In this document: positions 50,212-59,626 of the stretch, one piece after another | How positions within the stretch are numbered: the stretch's first letter is position 1 | Layout: the number at the start of each line of letters is the position of its first letter | Assembly: GCA_944327085.1 (NCBI GenBank) | Contig: CALVGG010000004.1 | Coordinates: 62,001 to 126,000 of the forward strand | Length of the DNA stretch: 64,000 bases | Direction: 5' to 3' | Origin: an uncultured Elusimicrobiales bacterium | GTDB taxonomy: Bacteria > Elusimicrobiota > Elusimicrobia > Elusimicrobiales > Elusimicrobiaceae | Notes under the pieces: model-generated | Told to the model about the DNA's origin: nothing | What the model saw: only the letters and a program-made list of their open reading frames with translations | The model's database searches: none | Made by a program: the position numbers and the translations under genes

Positions 50212-52260
50212 ATGAAAAAAACAAAAATAATTTTACTGGTTTTATTAATCTGGGCAATGCCCTCGGGAGCAATGTGTATGGAAAGCATGTTTAGAAACGG
50301 CGTTTTGCATTTTGATTATAAAAAGGAGGACCTGGCCCCGGCCGAAGCCGCCGCCCGCCAACAGCTGGAAAAAGATTTGGCCGCCCTGGTGGCCATCCCG
50401 GCTTCCGAGCGCACCTTTGAAAACACCATCTTGGGTTATGAAAAAGCCTTTGACCGCTATGGCGACGCCCTGGGCATGAGCGGTTTTTTGTCTTATGTAT
50501 CCCCGGATAAAGAATTTAGAGACACGGCCCTAGCCCTGCAAATGCAAATCAGCCAATATATGGTGGACGTTGCCACCCGGCGTGACGTGTACCGCGCCAT
50601 CCGCGAATATACCGACACCAACCCCAAACTGGAGGGGGAAGAAGCCAAACTGGTAAAAGACATGCTGATTGGTTTTAAAAACAGCGGTATGGATTTGAAC
50701 GACAAAGACCTGGAAACTTTTAAAGCCCTTAATAAACAAAAAGCCGAATATGTAATTAAGTTTGATAAAAACGTGCAGGAATATAAAGACCCCCTGCCCG
50801 TTACCAAAGAGCAGCTGGCCGGCCTGGGTGAAGACTACATCAATAAGTTAGAAAAAACGCCCGAAGGCAAATACCTGGTTACGCTGGACTACCCGGACTA
50901 TGTCCCCTTTATGCTCAACGCCGAAGACGCCTCCGCCCGCCAAGCGCTGGAATTTAAATACAACCGCCGCGGCGGGGAAGAAAACGTAACCCTTCTGGAA
51001 AATACCGTTACCCTGCGGCGCAAAATAGCCAAACTGCTGGGGTATAAAACCCACGCCCACGCCCGCTTGGAAAACCGCATGGCCAAAAACCCGGAAACGG
51101 TTTTCTCTTTCTTAAAAGATTTGGAAAAAAAATTAAAACCCATGGCCAAAAAGGAAGACAAAGAACTTATTGCCTACAAAAACGCCAAAACCGGAGGCAA
51201 AGCCAAAACCCTGGCCGCGTGGGAAAGCGGATACTGGAGTAATAAATACCGCAAAGAATATTTGGAACTGGACAGCGAAAAAATAAAAGAATATTTCCCT
51301 TCCCAGGTGGTGGTGGACGGCATGCTGGAACTTTTTGGCACGGTGTTTGGCATTGCGTTTGAGCCGGCGGATATTCCCACCTGGCACCCGGACGTAAAAG
51401 CCTTTAAAATTGTGGACGCGCAAAACAAAGAACTGCTGGCCTATTTTTATATGGATTTATACCCGCGCGAAGGCAAATACAAACATGCCGCGTGTTTTGA
51501 TTTGGTCTCCGGCGAATTGAAGGAAGACGGCACCTACCAAACCCCGTTTGTAGCCATTGTGGCCAATATGAATAAGCCCTCCAAGGATACTCCCTCCCTT
51601 TTAAAACACAGCGAAGTGGAAACTTTATTCCACGAGTTCGGGCACGTGCTGCACAATGCGCTTACCAAGGCCAAATATTCGGCTTTGTCCGGCACGAATG
51701 TAAGCGGGGATTTTGTGGAAGTGCCCAGCCAAATGCTGGAGCGTTGGGCGTGGGATCCGTCCGTCTTAAAATCCATCAGCAAACATTACAAAACGGGCGA
51801 ACCGCTGCCGGACGATTTAATTAAACGCATGCTGGACGCCAAAAATTACGGTGCCGGCGGGCAGTATTTGCGGCAGAACTTTTTTGCGCAGTATGATATG
51901 ACTTTGCATACCCGCGCCAAAACGCCAGACTCTACCAAACTGTATTTTTCATTAACCAAAAAAATCCGCGGCAATGCCTTGCCGCTTACGCCGGGCACCA
52001 TACCGCAGGCGTCTTTCGGGCATTTGATGGGCGGGTATGATGCCGGATACTACGGTTATTTATGGTCTGAAGTCATTGCGGAAGATTTCTTTGGCGAGTT
52101 TGCCAAAGCGGGCCTTCGCAACCCGCAGACGGGGCTAAAATTCCGCAAGGAAATTTTGGAGCGCGGCGGCACGCTGGACGAAGAAGAAATGGTGGAAAAT
52201 TTCTTGGGCCGCAAAGCCTCTAACGAGCCGTTCCTTAAATCCATCGGGCTTAGCAAATAG
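50212..52260 (+). CDS. Exported M3-family oligopeptidase
   Basis: 682 residues, the usual length of Dcp/oligopeptidase A. The zinc site is HEFGHVLH (His474, Glu475, His478), with FVEVPSQMLERW supplying the third ligand. Unlike cytoplasmic homologs it has a signal peptide (MKKTKIILLVLLIWAMPSGA). It probably degrades peptides in the periplasm. It is the first gene of a run with pantothenate kinase 8 nt downstream. Confidence 0.94.
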   Translation: MKKTKIILLVLLIWAMPSGAMCMESMFRNGVLHFDYKKEDLAPAEAAARQQLEKDLAALVAIPASERTFENTILGYEKAFDRYGDALGMSGFLSYVSPDKEFRDTALALQMQISQYMVDVATRRDVYRAIREYTDTNPKLEGEEAKLVKDMLIGFKNSGMDLNDKDLETFKALNKQKAEYVIKFDKNVQEYKDPLPVTKEQLAGLGEDYINKLEKTPEGKYLVTLDYPDYVPFMLNAEDASARQALEFKYNRRGGEENVTLLENTVTLRRKIAKLLGYKTHAHARLENRMAKNPETVFSFLKDLEKKLKPMAKKEDKELIAYKNAKTGGKAKTLAAWESGYWSNKYRKEYLELDSEKIKEYFPSQVVVDGMLELFGTVFGIAFEPADIPTWHPDVKAFKIVDAQNKELLAYFYMDLYPREGKYKHAACFDLVSGELKEDGTYQTPFVAIVANMNKPSKDTPSLLKHSEVETLFHEFGHVLHNALTKAKYSALSGTNVSGDFVEVPSQMLERWAWDPSVLKSISKHYKTGEPLPDDLIKRMLDAKNYGAGGQYLRQNFFAQYDMTLHTRAKTPDSTKLYFSLTKKIRGNALPLTPGTIPQASFGHLMGGYDAGYYGYLWSEVIAEDFFGEFAKAGLRNPQTGLKFRKEILERGGTLDEEEMVENFLGRKASNEPFLKSIGLSK

Positions 52261-52268
52261 GAGATTTT

Positions 52269-53123
52269 ATGAGCGTTGTTATCGGGATAGACGTAGGCGG
52301 TTCCACCACCAAAATTGTGGGGTACCGCGCGGACGGAAAATTAGTTTCCATGCAAAAGGTGGAAGCGGCCGACCCGCTTACCTCGGCCTATGGCGCGCTG
52401 GGTAAATTTATTAATGAAAATAACCTAGCTTTGACGGACGTAACCCAAATTATTTTAACCGGGGTGGGTTCCTCTTTATTTAAAAAAGACATTTACGGCA
52501 TTCCCACTTCGGGGGTGGACGAATTTGCCGCCATTGGTTTAGGCGGGCTGGCGCTGTCCGGCAAGAAGGAAGGACTAATTGTCAGTATGGGTACGGGCAC
52601 GGCATTTGTTCGCGCGGGGAAGGACGGCATTACCCACATTGGCGGCAGCGGCGTAGGCGGCGGCACGGTGCTGGGCCTGTGCGGAAAAATGTGCGGGGCC
52701 AGTTCTTTTCGCACGGTGGTGGAGATGAGCCAGGGCGGAAAACTGTCCCATGTGGATTTAAATATTGAAGACATCAGCAAAGGCGTTATCCCTACCCTTC
52801 CGCCCGAAACAACCGCCTCCAACTTTGGCAAGATGGAAGACGGCGCCACCCCGCAGGATATTACGCTTGGCGTGTTGAATATGACCTTTCAAACCGTGGG
52901 TATGATGGCGGTTTTTGCCTGCCGAAACGACTCGGTAAAAGACGTTATTTTAACAGGCACTTTATCCCAGGTGCCCTATGCCAAGCGCGTGTTTGACTCT
53001 TTGGAAAAAATGCATAAAGTGCATTTTATTATTCCCAAAAACGCCATTTATGCCACGGCTACCGGGGCGGCGTTGTCTTTCCTGCAAAAGCAGGGCGGGG
53101 GCAGTTGTGCAGGCAAACACTAA
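52269..53123 (+). CDS. coaW: Type II pantothenate kinase-like protein
   Basis: 284 residues of the ASKHA fold: GIDVGGSTTKIVGYR at the N-terminus, VSMGTGTAFV, GGSGVGGGTVLGL and TASNFGKM. These resemble Staphylococcus CoaW and eukaryotic PanK rather than CoaA or CoaX. The expected role is phosphorylation of pantothenate, the first step to coenzyme A. TAGGAG lies just upstream. Its 3' end overlaps the next gene. Confidence 0.85.
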   Translation: MSVVIGIDVGGSTTKIVGYRADGKLVSMQKVEAADPLTSAYGALGKFINENNLALTDVTQIILTGVGSSLFKKDIYGIPTSGVDEFAAIGLGGLALSGKKEGLIVSMGTGTAFVRAGKDGITHIGGSGVGGGTVLGLCGKMCGASSFRTVVEMSQGGKLSHVDLNIEDISKGVIPTLPPETTASNFGKMEDGATPQDITLGVLNMTFQTVGMMAVFACRNDSVKDVILTGTLSQVPYAKRVFDSLEKMHKVHFIIPKNAIYATATGAALSFLQKQGGGSCAGKH

Positions 53124-53922
53124 TGCTTACAAAAAATCCAGCTTTGGCCCGGCTTTTTTATTTTTAACCAAAAAACAGCGCCGGGGTTTGGCTGTGTATT
53201 ATGCGTTTTGCCGTTTGATGGATGACATTGCCGACGAACCCAACGTGCCGGACCCGCAAGGCCAGTTAAATTTTTGGAAAGAGGAAATCAACCGTGTTTA
53301 TTACGGCACCCCGGAAACGGAACTGGGCAAAGATTTGGCCTTGTTGGTTAAAACTTTCCGCTTGCCGCAGGACCGCTTCCTTTTGCTGATAGAAGGAATG
53401 GAGGCCGATTTGCAGGGCCGCCGCTACGCTACGTTTGAAGAGTTGGAATGGTATTTATACCGCGTAGCCGTGGTGGTGGGGCTGGCTACGCTGGACATTA
53501 TGAACGTGGACGAAAAAAAATCGGTGCCGCTTTCTTTGGCGTTAGGCTGTGCGGTGCAAACCACCAACATCGTGCGCGACGTGCACGAAGACGCCCGCGC
53601 CGGCCGTGTGTATTTGCCGGAGCAGTTATTGCAGCAATACGGGCTTACTTTTCAAGACGTATTATCAAACAGTCAACCCCGGCAGCTGGGCAAAGCATTG
53701 GCCAAAATGGCGCAGCTTTCACAGGTGTTATACCGCAAAGCCGGGCAGGCTTTAAGCGGTTTGCCGCGCCGGCCGGCTTTGGTGTGCCGCATTATGGGGT
53801 GGGTATATAGGGCAAATCTTGCTAAAATAGAGAAAGCAGGTTTTGTTTTTCAGGATAAAATTAAATTAACCCGGGCTGAAAAGCTAAAAAACATTGTGTA
53901 TGCATTATTTAAAAATTTATAA
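53107..53922 (+). CDS. Squalene/phytoene synthase-family protein
   Basis: 271 residues from a GTG start at 53107, inside the 3' end of the pantothenate kinase gene (17-nt overlap). The two aspartate-rich motifs are FCRLMDDIADEP and NIVRDVHEDARAGRVYLP. The fold joins two prenyl diphosphates head to head. Whether the product is squalene, hydroxysqualene (hopanoid route) or phytoene is not visible, and no partner gene is nearby. Its 3' end overlaps the next gene by 23 nt. Confidence 0.87.
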   Translation: MQANTNAYKKSSFGPAFLFLTKKQRRGLAVYYAFCRLMDDIADEPNVPDPQGQLNFWKEEINRVYYGTPETELGKDLALLVKTFRLPQDRFLLLIEGMEADLQGRRYATFEELEWYLYRVAVVVGLATLDIMNVDEKKSVPLSLALGCAVQTTNIVRDVHEDARAGRVYLPEQLLQQYGLTFQDVLSNSQPRQLGKALAKMAQLSQVLYRKAGQALSGLPRRPALVCRIMGWVYRANLAKIEKAGFVFQDKIKLTRAEKLKNIVYALFKNL

Positions 53923-55234
53923 AACATCCGTTTTAACGCTTATGTGTGTTTCGGCCGCGGCGGCTTTGTATGCCGGCGATTGGGACGACTGCATGGAACA
54001 AGGCAAAAAACAATTTGCCGCGCGCAATTATTTGGCCGCGCAGGATACTTTTACCCGTTGCATGAAGCTGGACCCCAATCAACTGGATGCGGAACTTTCT
54101 TTAGCCGGGGTTTTGCTTACGCAGGAAGATTTAAACGGGGCCGAAAAACACTTTCGTGCGGCATTAAACAAAATGAAACGCAATTCCCCTTATTTGTCTT
54201 ATACTTATTCCATGTTGGGGGATATTTCGTTAAAACGGCAAAAATATGATGAAGCGTTAAAGCTGTATAATCAATCGCTTGTGTATAATGCGGCCAATGT
54301 AAATTCGCTGGTGGGGAAGGGCGTTATTATGGAATATCAGGGGGATAAGCTGGGCGCGTCCGACGCGTACCGCTCCGCCCTGGCGGTGGAGCCTTTAAAT
54401 TTGGTGGCCCGCAAACGCTTAATTAATTTGGAGCCGTATTATCTAACCGATGCGGAAATGCTGGACGCTTTAAAACAACGCTATGCCGTTGCCCCGGATA
54501 AAAAAGAACTGGACGAAAAAGACCGCGTTCTTTTTAGCCAAATCCACCGGGCCGAACAGCTGCAGGGCGTGGCCTATTTAAAAAGCAAACACAGCCGCTT
54601 GCCGCCCGGGTATGTGGTGGAATTATACCGCGACAGTGAATTTTCGCGCGAAGTGCTTACCCTGGCCGGTTACAAAGCCTTGCAAAAACAACTGGGGCAA
54701 GACGCCATAGAGGCGTTTCAAAAAGCGGGGGTGCCGGTGCGGGACGTTTTTGAACTGCGCGATATGCGCGGCAATAAGATTTTTAATCAGGACAGCACCC
54801 TTACAGACAGCGGCTTCTATGTCTTTTCCGAAGCATTAAACCGCCGCAAAGCTTTCCTTTTGCCTAACGAAGTGGTGCCCCCTACCAAAGAACATTTGAA
54901 AAAAATAGCCCAGCGCGTGCAGGAACTGCAGCGTGCGGGATATATAGAAATTTCTCTTTCCGATTTAAAAAATATTGAAAACCAAACCAAATGCTCGCTG
55001 GATACGTTGCGCGGTAAAATGGGTGTTTATGTACTGCCGGTTACCAAAAAACATTTGCGGTATTTTATTTTAACCCGCTCTAATGATGATAAAAAAACCG
55101 TGCCGTATTATTATTTTATGTCTGCACTGGCCCGCCGCAACCCGCGTGTAAAAGTACCGCAAAATGCATTGGTGGAAATGTATAAACTATATGATTATTC
55201 CGTCTGTTCCGATGACGGCGCGCTTTGGGAATAA
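53900..55234 (+). CDS. Exported TPR-repeat protein
   Basis: 444 residues from the ATG at 53900, inside the end of the synthase gene. The signal peptide ends near AAALYAGD. TPR repeats run from about 25 to 180 (GKKQFAARNYLAAQDTFTRCMKLDPNQLD region, MLGDISLKRQKYDEALKLYNQ). The second half contains an unassigned mixed domain. It is the last gene of the M3 peptidase run, with a terminator behind it. Confidence 0.75.
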   Translation: MHYLKIYKTSVLTLMCVSAAAALYAGDWDDCMEQGKKQFAARNYLAAQDTFTRCMKLDPNQLDAELSLAGVLLTQEDLNGAEKHFRAALNKMKRNSPYLSYTYSMLGDISLKRQKYDEALKLYNQSLVYNAANVNSLVGKGVIMEYQGDKLGASDAYRSALAVEPLNLVARKRLINLEPYYLTDAEMLDALKQRYAVAPDKKELDEKDRVLFSQIHRAEQLQGVAYLKSKHSRLPPGYVVELYRDSEFSREVLTLAGYKALQKQLGQDAIEAFQKAGVPVRDVFELRDMRGNKIFNQDSTLTDSGFYVFSEALNRRKAFLLPNEVVPPTKEHLKKIAQRVQELQRAGYIEISLSDLKNIENQTKCSLDTLRGKMGVYVLPVTKKHLRYFILTRSNDDKKTVPYYYFMSALARRNPRVKVPQNALVEMYKLYDYSVCSDDGALWE

Positions 55235-55255
55235 ATAAAAAAGCATTATTTTTCA

Positions 55256-55292
55256 AACACCGCCGCATGAATAAAACGGCAGTGTTTTTTTG
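55256..55292 (+). terminator. Terminator of the M3 peptidase-TPR run
   Basis: AACACCGCCG and CGGCAGTGTT pair with one mismatch around an 11-nt loop, followed by seven T residues. Confidence 0.7.
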
Positions 55293-55335
55293 TGCAAGAT
55301 ATTTTATCTTGCTAAGCGGATGGAGAGGATAGAGC

Positions 55336-56415
55336 ATGTTAAAAAAATGGTGTATAAGTGTTTTACTGGGGGTTTTGTGTGCGGCGCCCGTTTGCGCTCA
55401 GCATTGGCGTTTGGCGGCGCAAAAAGCACAGCAGGCGGCGCAGCGCGCGTCCCGCGCGCTGGGGGAAGAAGGCGCTTATAAAAAAGCTTTGCAAGAGGCT
55501 TCCCGTTTGGACGCGGTGGAGAAAGCCTTTGCGCGCGGCCGACACGAATGGTTTTATAAATATTTCCGCTCCAAGGCGGAATGGCCGCGTGAAAAATCGG
55601 CCGCGTATGCGCTTTCTAACGGTTGGGCCATTAAGTCCAACCAAATGGGCATTTCTCAGCGCATTTGGTGGGAACGCCGTGCCCGGGAATTGGAAGCCCG
55701 CCAACAGGAAGTTTTATCTGGCCTGCGTATGCTGGAACTGGGCACGGCAGAGGATTGGGTGTCTTTCATCCCCGCGGATTGCAAATTAATTTTTTTGGGG
55801 GAATACCACGGTAAAAACATCCGCCACCGCGTGGCGGATTTACTGGCCGAATACCGCCGCCAACACCCGCATACGCAAATGATTTTACTTACGGAGTTTT
55901 TGCCCGATTCTTACCCCGATTTTCGGCAGGCGCCCGGCCAGCCGCATTGGTATTTAAGGTATTTTCAGGAATTTTTGGAATCACAAAATATTCAGTTTTC
56001 CGGCCTGGAAGAAATAGATTTTTTGACGGATCATACTTTTGTTCCTGCGGCGGGCCCGGCAGGCAACAGCCTGGCCGGGGTAAACGCCCGCAACGCACAT
56101 TGGGTGCAGCGCATTAAAGACTGGCAGGCCAAATATCCCGATGCCGTATTTTTTGTGTATGCCGGGGGCGGGCATGTGGGGTATGAATATCCTGCGTCTG
56201 TTTCTCTGTCGTTTAAAAATGCTTTTGTGTTTTCTTTTATTCCGCTGCCGCCCCGCCACGCGCCGGAGCTGTTTTATGCGGATGAAATTTTCCACTCCTT
56301 TACTCGCGGGCGGTTCTTCCGCCAGGGGGTGATTGTGTGGAAATCCAAACATTTGGCCCGCCTGGCCGGGTTTGACGTGCAAATTTTGCTTCGGCCCGAA
56401 CATTTGGAGCGTTGA
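55336..56415 (+). CDS. Secreted ChaN/Tiki-superfamily protein
   Basis: 359 residues. The signal peptide ends near AAPVCAQ. An Ala/Arg-rich helical segment (to about 140) precedes a domain with FLGEYHGKNIRH, ILLTEFLPDSY, GVNARNAHW and FFVYAGGGHVGYEYP. These are the GExH, N-x-x-W and GxGHV marks of haem-binding-uptake ChaN-like (Tiki/EreA-related) proteins. Family members bind haem or act as metalloproteases; which applies is unknown. GGAGAGGA precedes the ATG. A partial copy lies directly downstream. Confidence 0.75.
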   Translation: MLKKWCISVLLGVLCAAPVCAQHWRLAAQKAQQAAQRASRALGEEGAYKKALQEASRLDAVEKAFARGRHEWFYKYFRSKAEWPREKSAAYALSNGWAIKSNQMGISQRIWWERRARELEARQQEVLSGLRMLELGTAEDWVSFIPADCKLIFLGEYHGKNIRHRVADLLAEYRRQHPHTQMILLTEFLPDSYPDFRQAPGQPHWYLRYFQEFLESQNIQFSGLEEIDFLTDHTFVPAAGPAGNSLAGVNARNAHWVQRIKDWQAKYPDAVFFVYAGGGHVGYEYPASVSLSFKNAFVFSFIPLPPRHAPELFYADEIFHSFTRGRFFRQGVIVWKSKHLARLAGFDVQILLRPEHLER

Positions 56416-56434
56416 AATTTATGGGGCAGTCATC

Positions 56435-56626
56435 CTTTGCCAAATGGTATTTATTTCTTTTTTGGCAGCAGGGTATAAACAGGAAGTAGCCCGGCAGGAA
56501 ATCTTTCACGCCTTTATGGACTGGCGTTTTTATAAACCCGGGTTATTATTATGGAAAAACCGCCGGGAGGGACGTTTTGCCGGGTTTGATATGCAAATTA
56601 TTTTAAAACACAAACACAGCTTTTAA
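56435..56626 (+). pseudogene. Remnant of a second copy of the ChaN-like gene
   Basis: A frame shifted by one from the gene before it reads FISFLAAGYKQEVARQEIF and continues to FAGFDMQIILKHKHSF. It parallels the last 60 residues of the intact protein (ADEIFHSF, RFFRQGVIVWK, LAGFDVQILLRPEH). No start, signal peptide or catalytic part remains, so this looks like the tail of a decayed tandem duplicate. Confidence 0.7.
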
Positions 56627-56628
56627 AC

Positions 56629-56658
56629 AAAACCCCCGGGTCATAACCCGGGGGTTTT
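56629..56658. terminator. Bidirectional terminator
   Basis: A perfect 12-bp stem (AAAACCCCCGGG with CCCGGGGGTTTT), loop TCATAA. It is shared by the ChaN-like locus and the convergent ligA gene. Confidence 0.92.
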
Positions 56659-56683
56659 ATAAACAGGTTTTTTGCCGGTTAAA

Positions 56684-58675
56684 TTATTTTTTTGCGGCGG
56701 ATATCATATCCAAAAACTCCTGTTCCGTAAGCACGGTAACGCCCAGCTCCTGCGCTTTTTTTAATTTGCTGCCGGCTTCGGCCCCGGCCACCACATAGGC
56801 TGTTTTTTTGGATACGCTGCCGCTGGTTTTGCCGCCGTATTCTTTGGCTTTCAGTTCGGCCTGGGTGCGGGTCATGGTGGTCAGTTCCCCGGTAAACACC
56901 AGGGTTTTGCCTTCAAAAATATTGGCGGAAAGCTGTTTGGCGGGCTGGGTTAAATTCAGCCCCGCCTGGCGCAGCTCTTCCAGCTGTTGGCGGACTTTGG
57001 GGTCCCGCATAAAATCGTACACGCTTTTGGATACGGCCACGCCTACTTCCGGTATGGCTTGCAGCTCTTCCAAAGAAGCATTCATTAAAGCATCCAGCGT
57101 GCGGAAGCGGTCCGCCAGCAGTTCGGCCGTTTTGGCCCCCACAAAAGCAATCCCCACCGCAAACAGCAGGCGCGCCAGCGTGCGGTGTTTGCTGGCTTCT
57201 ATGGCGTCTAACAGGTTTTGCGCTTTTTTGTCTTTGAAGTTTTCCAAGTTTAGCAAGTGCAAAAAAGTCAGGCGGTAAATGTCGGTAAAATTGGTGATGT
57301 ATTTGTTGGCCAGCAGTTGGTCCACCACGTTTTCGCCCAGGCCTTCTATATCCATGGCGCCGCGGGAGGCAAAATGCAAAATGCGCGCACGTATTTGGGC
57401 CGGGCAGGCGGGGTTGATGCAATAGTAGCCCACTTCGCTTTCTTCTTTATACACGCGCCCGCCGCAGGAAGGACATTGAACGGGGGGAAGCACTTCTTGC
57501 GTGCCCAAAGATTGCGCCACTTTTACCACTTTAGGGATTACTTCTCCCGCGCGTTCTATAATTACGCTGTCCCCCACGCGCACGCCCAGGCGTTTTACTT
57601 CATCAAAATTATGCAAAGTGGCATTGGATATAATTACCCCCGCGCAGGGCACGGGTTCCAGCTCGGCCACCGGGGTGATAATGCCGCTTCTTCCGACGGA
57701 AAAGATAATATTGTTTACTTTGGTGGTGGCTTGTTCGGCCGGGTATTTAAAGGCAATGGCCCAGCGCGGGCTTTTGGCTGTATTGCCCAGCACGCGTTGC
57801 CATTCAAACAAATCTACCTTTACCACCAGCCCGTCCACATCAAAAGGGAGGTTGTGCCGGGCACTGTCAAATTGATTATAAAAAGCGATGACTTCTTCCA
57901 AGTTTGTTGTTTCCAGCCGCACGGGGCTGACCGCAAACCCCCATTGGCGGCATAATTGGATAAAGCCGCTGAAGCTGTCCGCCCCAATATCCCCCGCGCC
58001 AAAAGAGTGGGCAAAAAATTTAAGCGGCCGCTGCGCGGTAATGGAAGAGTCCTTCTGGCGCAGGGATCCCGCCGCCGCGTTGCGGGTATTGGCAAAAATA
58101 TTTTCCCCCAGCAGGCGTTGTTTGTCGTTAAGGGCTTGGAGGTCTTTCTTTTCCAGGTATACTTCCCCGCGTATTTCCAGCGGGGAGGGTGCCTGGGGCA
58201 GGGTATGGGGAATATCCTGCACGGTAAGCACGTTGGGGGTGATGTCCTCTCCGGTTTTTCCGTCTCCGCGGCTGGCGGCGGTAATCAGTTTGCCGTCCTG
58301 ATAGGTTAGCGAGCAGGATATGCCGTCAATTTTGGCTTCCACCACCATTTTAAAATCACTGCGCCCCAGCAGTTTGGCGGCGCGGGCGTACCAATCGCGT
58401 ATGTCCTGCGCCGAGTAGGAATTATCCAAAGACATCATCGGCACGGCGTGCACCACCGGGCTGAACAAATTGCTGGCTTGGCCGCCTATGCGTTGGGTGG
58501 GGGAGTTTTTGGTGCGAAACTGCGGGTATTTATCTTCTAAATCTTTTAATTGTTTATAAAGCTCGTCGTATTGCGTGTCGGACAGGATAGGATTGTCCAA
58601 ATTATAATAAAGGTTATTGTGGTAATTGATCAGCTTTTTAAGCCGCTCAATTTCTTCTTTGGGGTTTGGTTCCAT
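56684..58675 (-). CDS. ligA: NAD-dependent DNA ligase
   Basis: 663 residues. The nucleotidyl transferase domain has the adenylated lysine in EAKIDGISC; an OB fold, a four-Cys zinc finger (CPSCGGRVYKEESEVGYYCINPACP region), HhH repeats and a C-terminal BRCT domain (FEGKTLVFTGELTTM) follow. It seals nicks in replication and repair. nusB begins 6 nt downstream of the reading start region on the same strand, so nusB-ligA are cotranscribed. Confidence 0.97.
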   Translation of the reverse strand: MEPNPKEEIERLKKLINYHNNLYYNLDNPILSDTQYDELYKQLKDLEDKYPQFRTKNSPTQRIGGQASNLFSPVVHAVPMMSLDNSYSAQDIRDWYARAAKLLGRSDFKMVVEAKIDGISCSLTYQDGKLITAASRGDGKTGEDITPNVLTVQDIPHTLPQAPSPLEIRGEVYLEKKDLQALNDKQRLLGENIFANTRNAAAGSLRQKDSSITAQRPLKFFAHSFGAGDIGADSFSGFIQLCRQWGFAVSPVRLETTNLEEVIAFYNQFDSARHNLPFDVDGLVVKVDLFEWQRVLGNTAKSPRWAIAFKYPAEQATTKVNNIIFSVGRSGIITPVAELEPVPCAGVIISNATLHNFDEVKRLGVRVGDSVIIERAGEVIPKVVKVAQSLGTQEVLPPVQCPSCGGRVYKEESEVGYYCINPACPAQIRARILHFASRGAMDIEGLGENVVDQLLANKYITNFTDIYRLTFLHLLNLENFKDKKAQNLLDAIEASKHRTLARLLFAVGIAFVGAKTAELLADRFRTLDALMNASLEELQAIPEVGVAVSKSVYDFMRDPKVRQQLEELRQAGLNLTQPAKQLSANIFEGKTLVFTGELTTMTRTQAELKAKEYGGKTSGSVSKKTAYVVAGAEAGSKLKKAQELGVTVLTEQEFLDMISAAKK

Positions 58676-58681
58676 AGCGGT

Positions 58682-59092
58682 TTATTTGCGTTCTTTTTTT
58701 AATTGGTCTAAAAGGCCGTTAATAAATTTGCTGGAGTTTTCGGTAGAATATTTTTTGGCCAGTTCTATGGCTTCATCTATAATGGCGGGGATGGGGGTCT
58801 TTTCCGGGCTGAAGACCATTTCGTAAGTAGCCATGCGCAGGATGGAACGGTCCACCGCGGACATGCGGGCCACCGTCCAATTTTTAGCATAGGCAGAAAC
58901 AAGCTTATCAATTTGCGGCAAATGCTGCAGGGTGCCTTTTACAAGATCTTCACAGAAGGGGTAGCAGTCCGCCAGTTCTTTGCGGTAGTCTTGTGCATAG
59001 TCCAAAACGTCATCAATATCCATATCTTTCAAGCTGTCCGCATAATAAAGAGATTGTAAAGCGCTTTCCCGGGCCATTCTTCTGTTGCTCAT
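58682..59092 (-). CDS. nusB: Transcription antitermination factor NusB
   Basis: 136 residues, all helical: RESALQSLYYADSL near the start, DRSILRMATYEMVF in the middle and IDEAIELAKKYSTENSSKFINGLLD at the end, the last being the classic NusB stretch. It joins NusE/S10 in rRNA antitermination. AAGGTG precedes the ATG, and TATAAT lies about 25 nt further upstream. Confidence 0.94.
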   Translation of the reverse strand: MSNRRMARESALQSLYYADSLKDMDIDDVLDYAQDYRKELADCYPFCEDLVKGTLQHLPQIDKLVSAYAKNWTVARMSAVDRSILRMATYEMVFSPEKTPIPAIIDEAIELAKKYSTENSSKFINGLLDQLKKERK

Positions 59093-59190
59093 AGCAGTTC
59101 ACCTTCAAAATTATAAATGATCTTGCATAAATTTTAGCAAATTTAAGACGTCCGCGTCTTGCCGAAAAGCGTATAGCGCCCCGCCTATTT

Positions 59191-59206
59191 TTGCTACAAT
59201 GCTTTT
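59191..59206 (+). promoter_or_regulatory. Extended -10 promoter at leaderless spacing
   Basis: TTGCTACAAT (TACAAT at 59195-59200) ends 6 nt before the ATG at 59207, with no ribosome site. Confidence 0.5.
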
Positions 59207-59626
59207 ATGAAGAAATTATTATTTTTACTGGCAGCTTGCGTTGCATTGGGCGCCTGCTGCCGGGCGGGTTTGCAAAAAACCGGTTCGGACCGGGACGCCT
59301 ACGGCTGTATAGCCTCGGCCGGATATACCTGGAGCCAGGTAGCCGGCGATTGCCTGCGCCTGTGGGAAGCCGGCGTGCGCCTGCAAAACGTGCAGGAACC
59401 AGATGCCACCGCAGCGGCGTATGCGGTCATTTCGGCTGACGGCTCACAGGTGGAACTGTTTATGCCCCAGCAGGAACCGGTGGTTATGCAGCGCTCCTTC
59501 ACTCCCGATGGCCCCGTTTGGAAAAAGGGTGCTTTTCGGTTGGAACGCATGCCGGACGGCTGGTTTTTGTATCAGGGAAATAACCTGATTTATCAGGCGG
59601 GCAACCCGCCGGACTCCTCTCGTTGA
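59207..59626 (+). CDS. Small lipoprotein, unknown
   Basis: 139 residues with a lipobox ALGAC (Cys at about 17). The body has GCIASAGYTWSQVAGDCLRLWE, a Cys-rich start seen in small bacterial lipoproteins. A later segment of strands (VWKKGAFRLERMPDGWFLYQGNNLIYQ) resembles MliC-type lysozyme-inhibitor-like folds only in outline. The function is unknown. Its TGA stop codon lies inside the -35 box of the infC promoter. Confidence 0.65.
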   Translation: MKKLLFLLAACVALGACCRAGLQKTGSDRDAYGCIASAGYTWSQVAGDCLRLWEAGVRLQNVQEPDATAAAYAVISADGSQVELFMPQQEPVVMQRSFTPDGPVWKKGAFRLERMPDGWFLYQGNNLIYQAGNPPDSSR

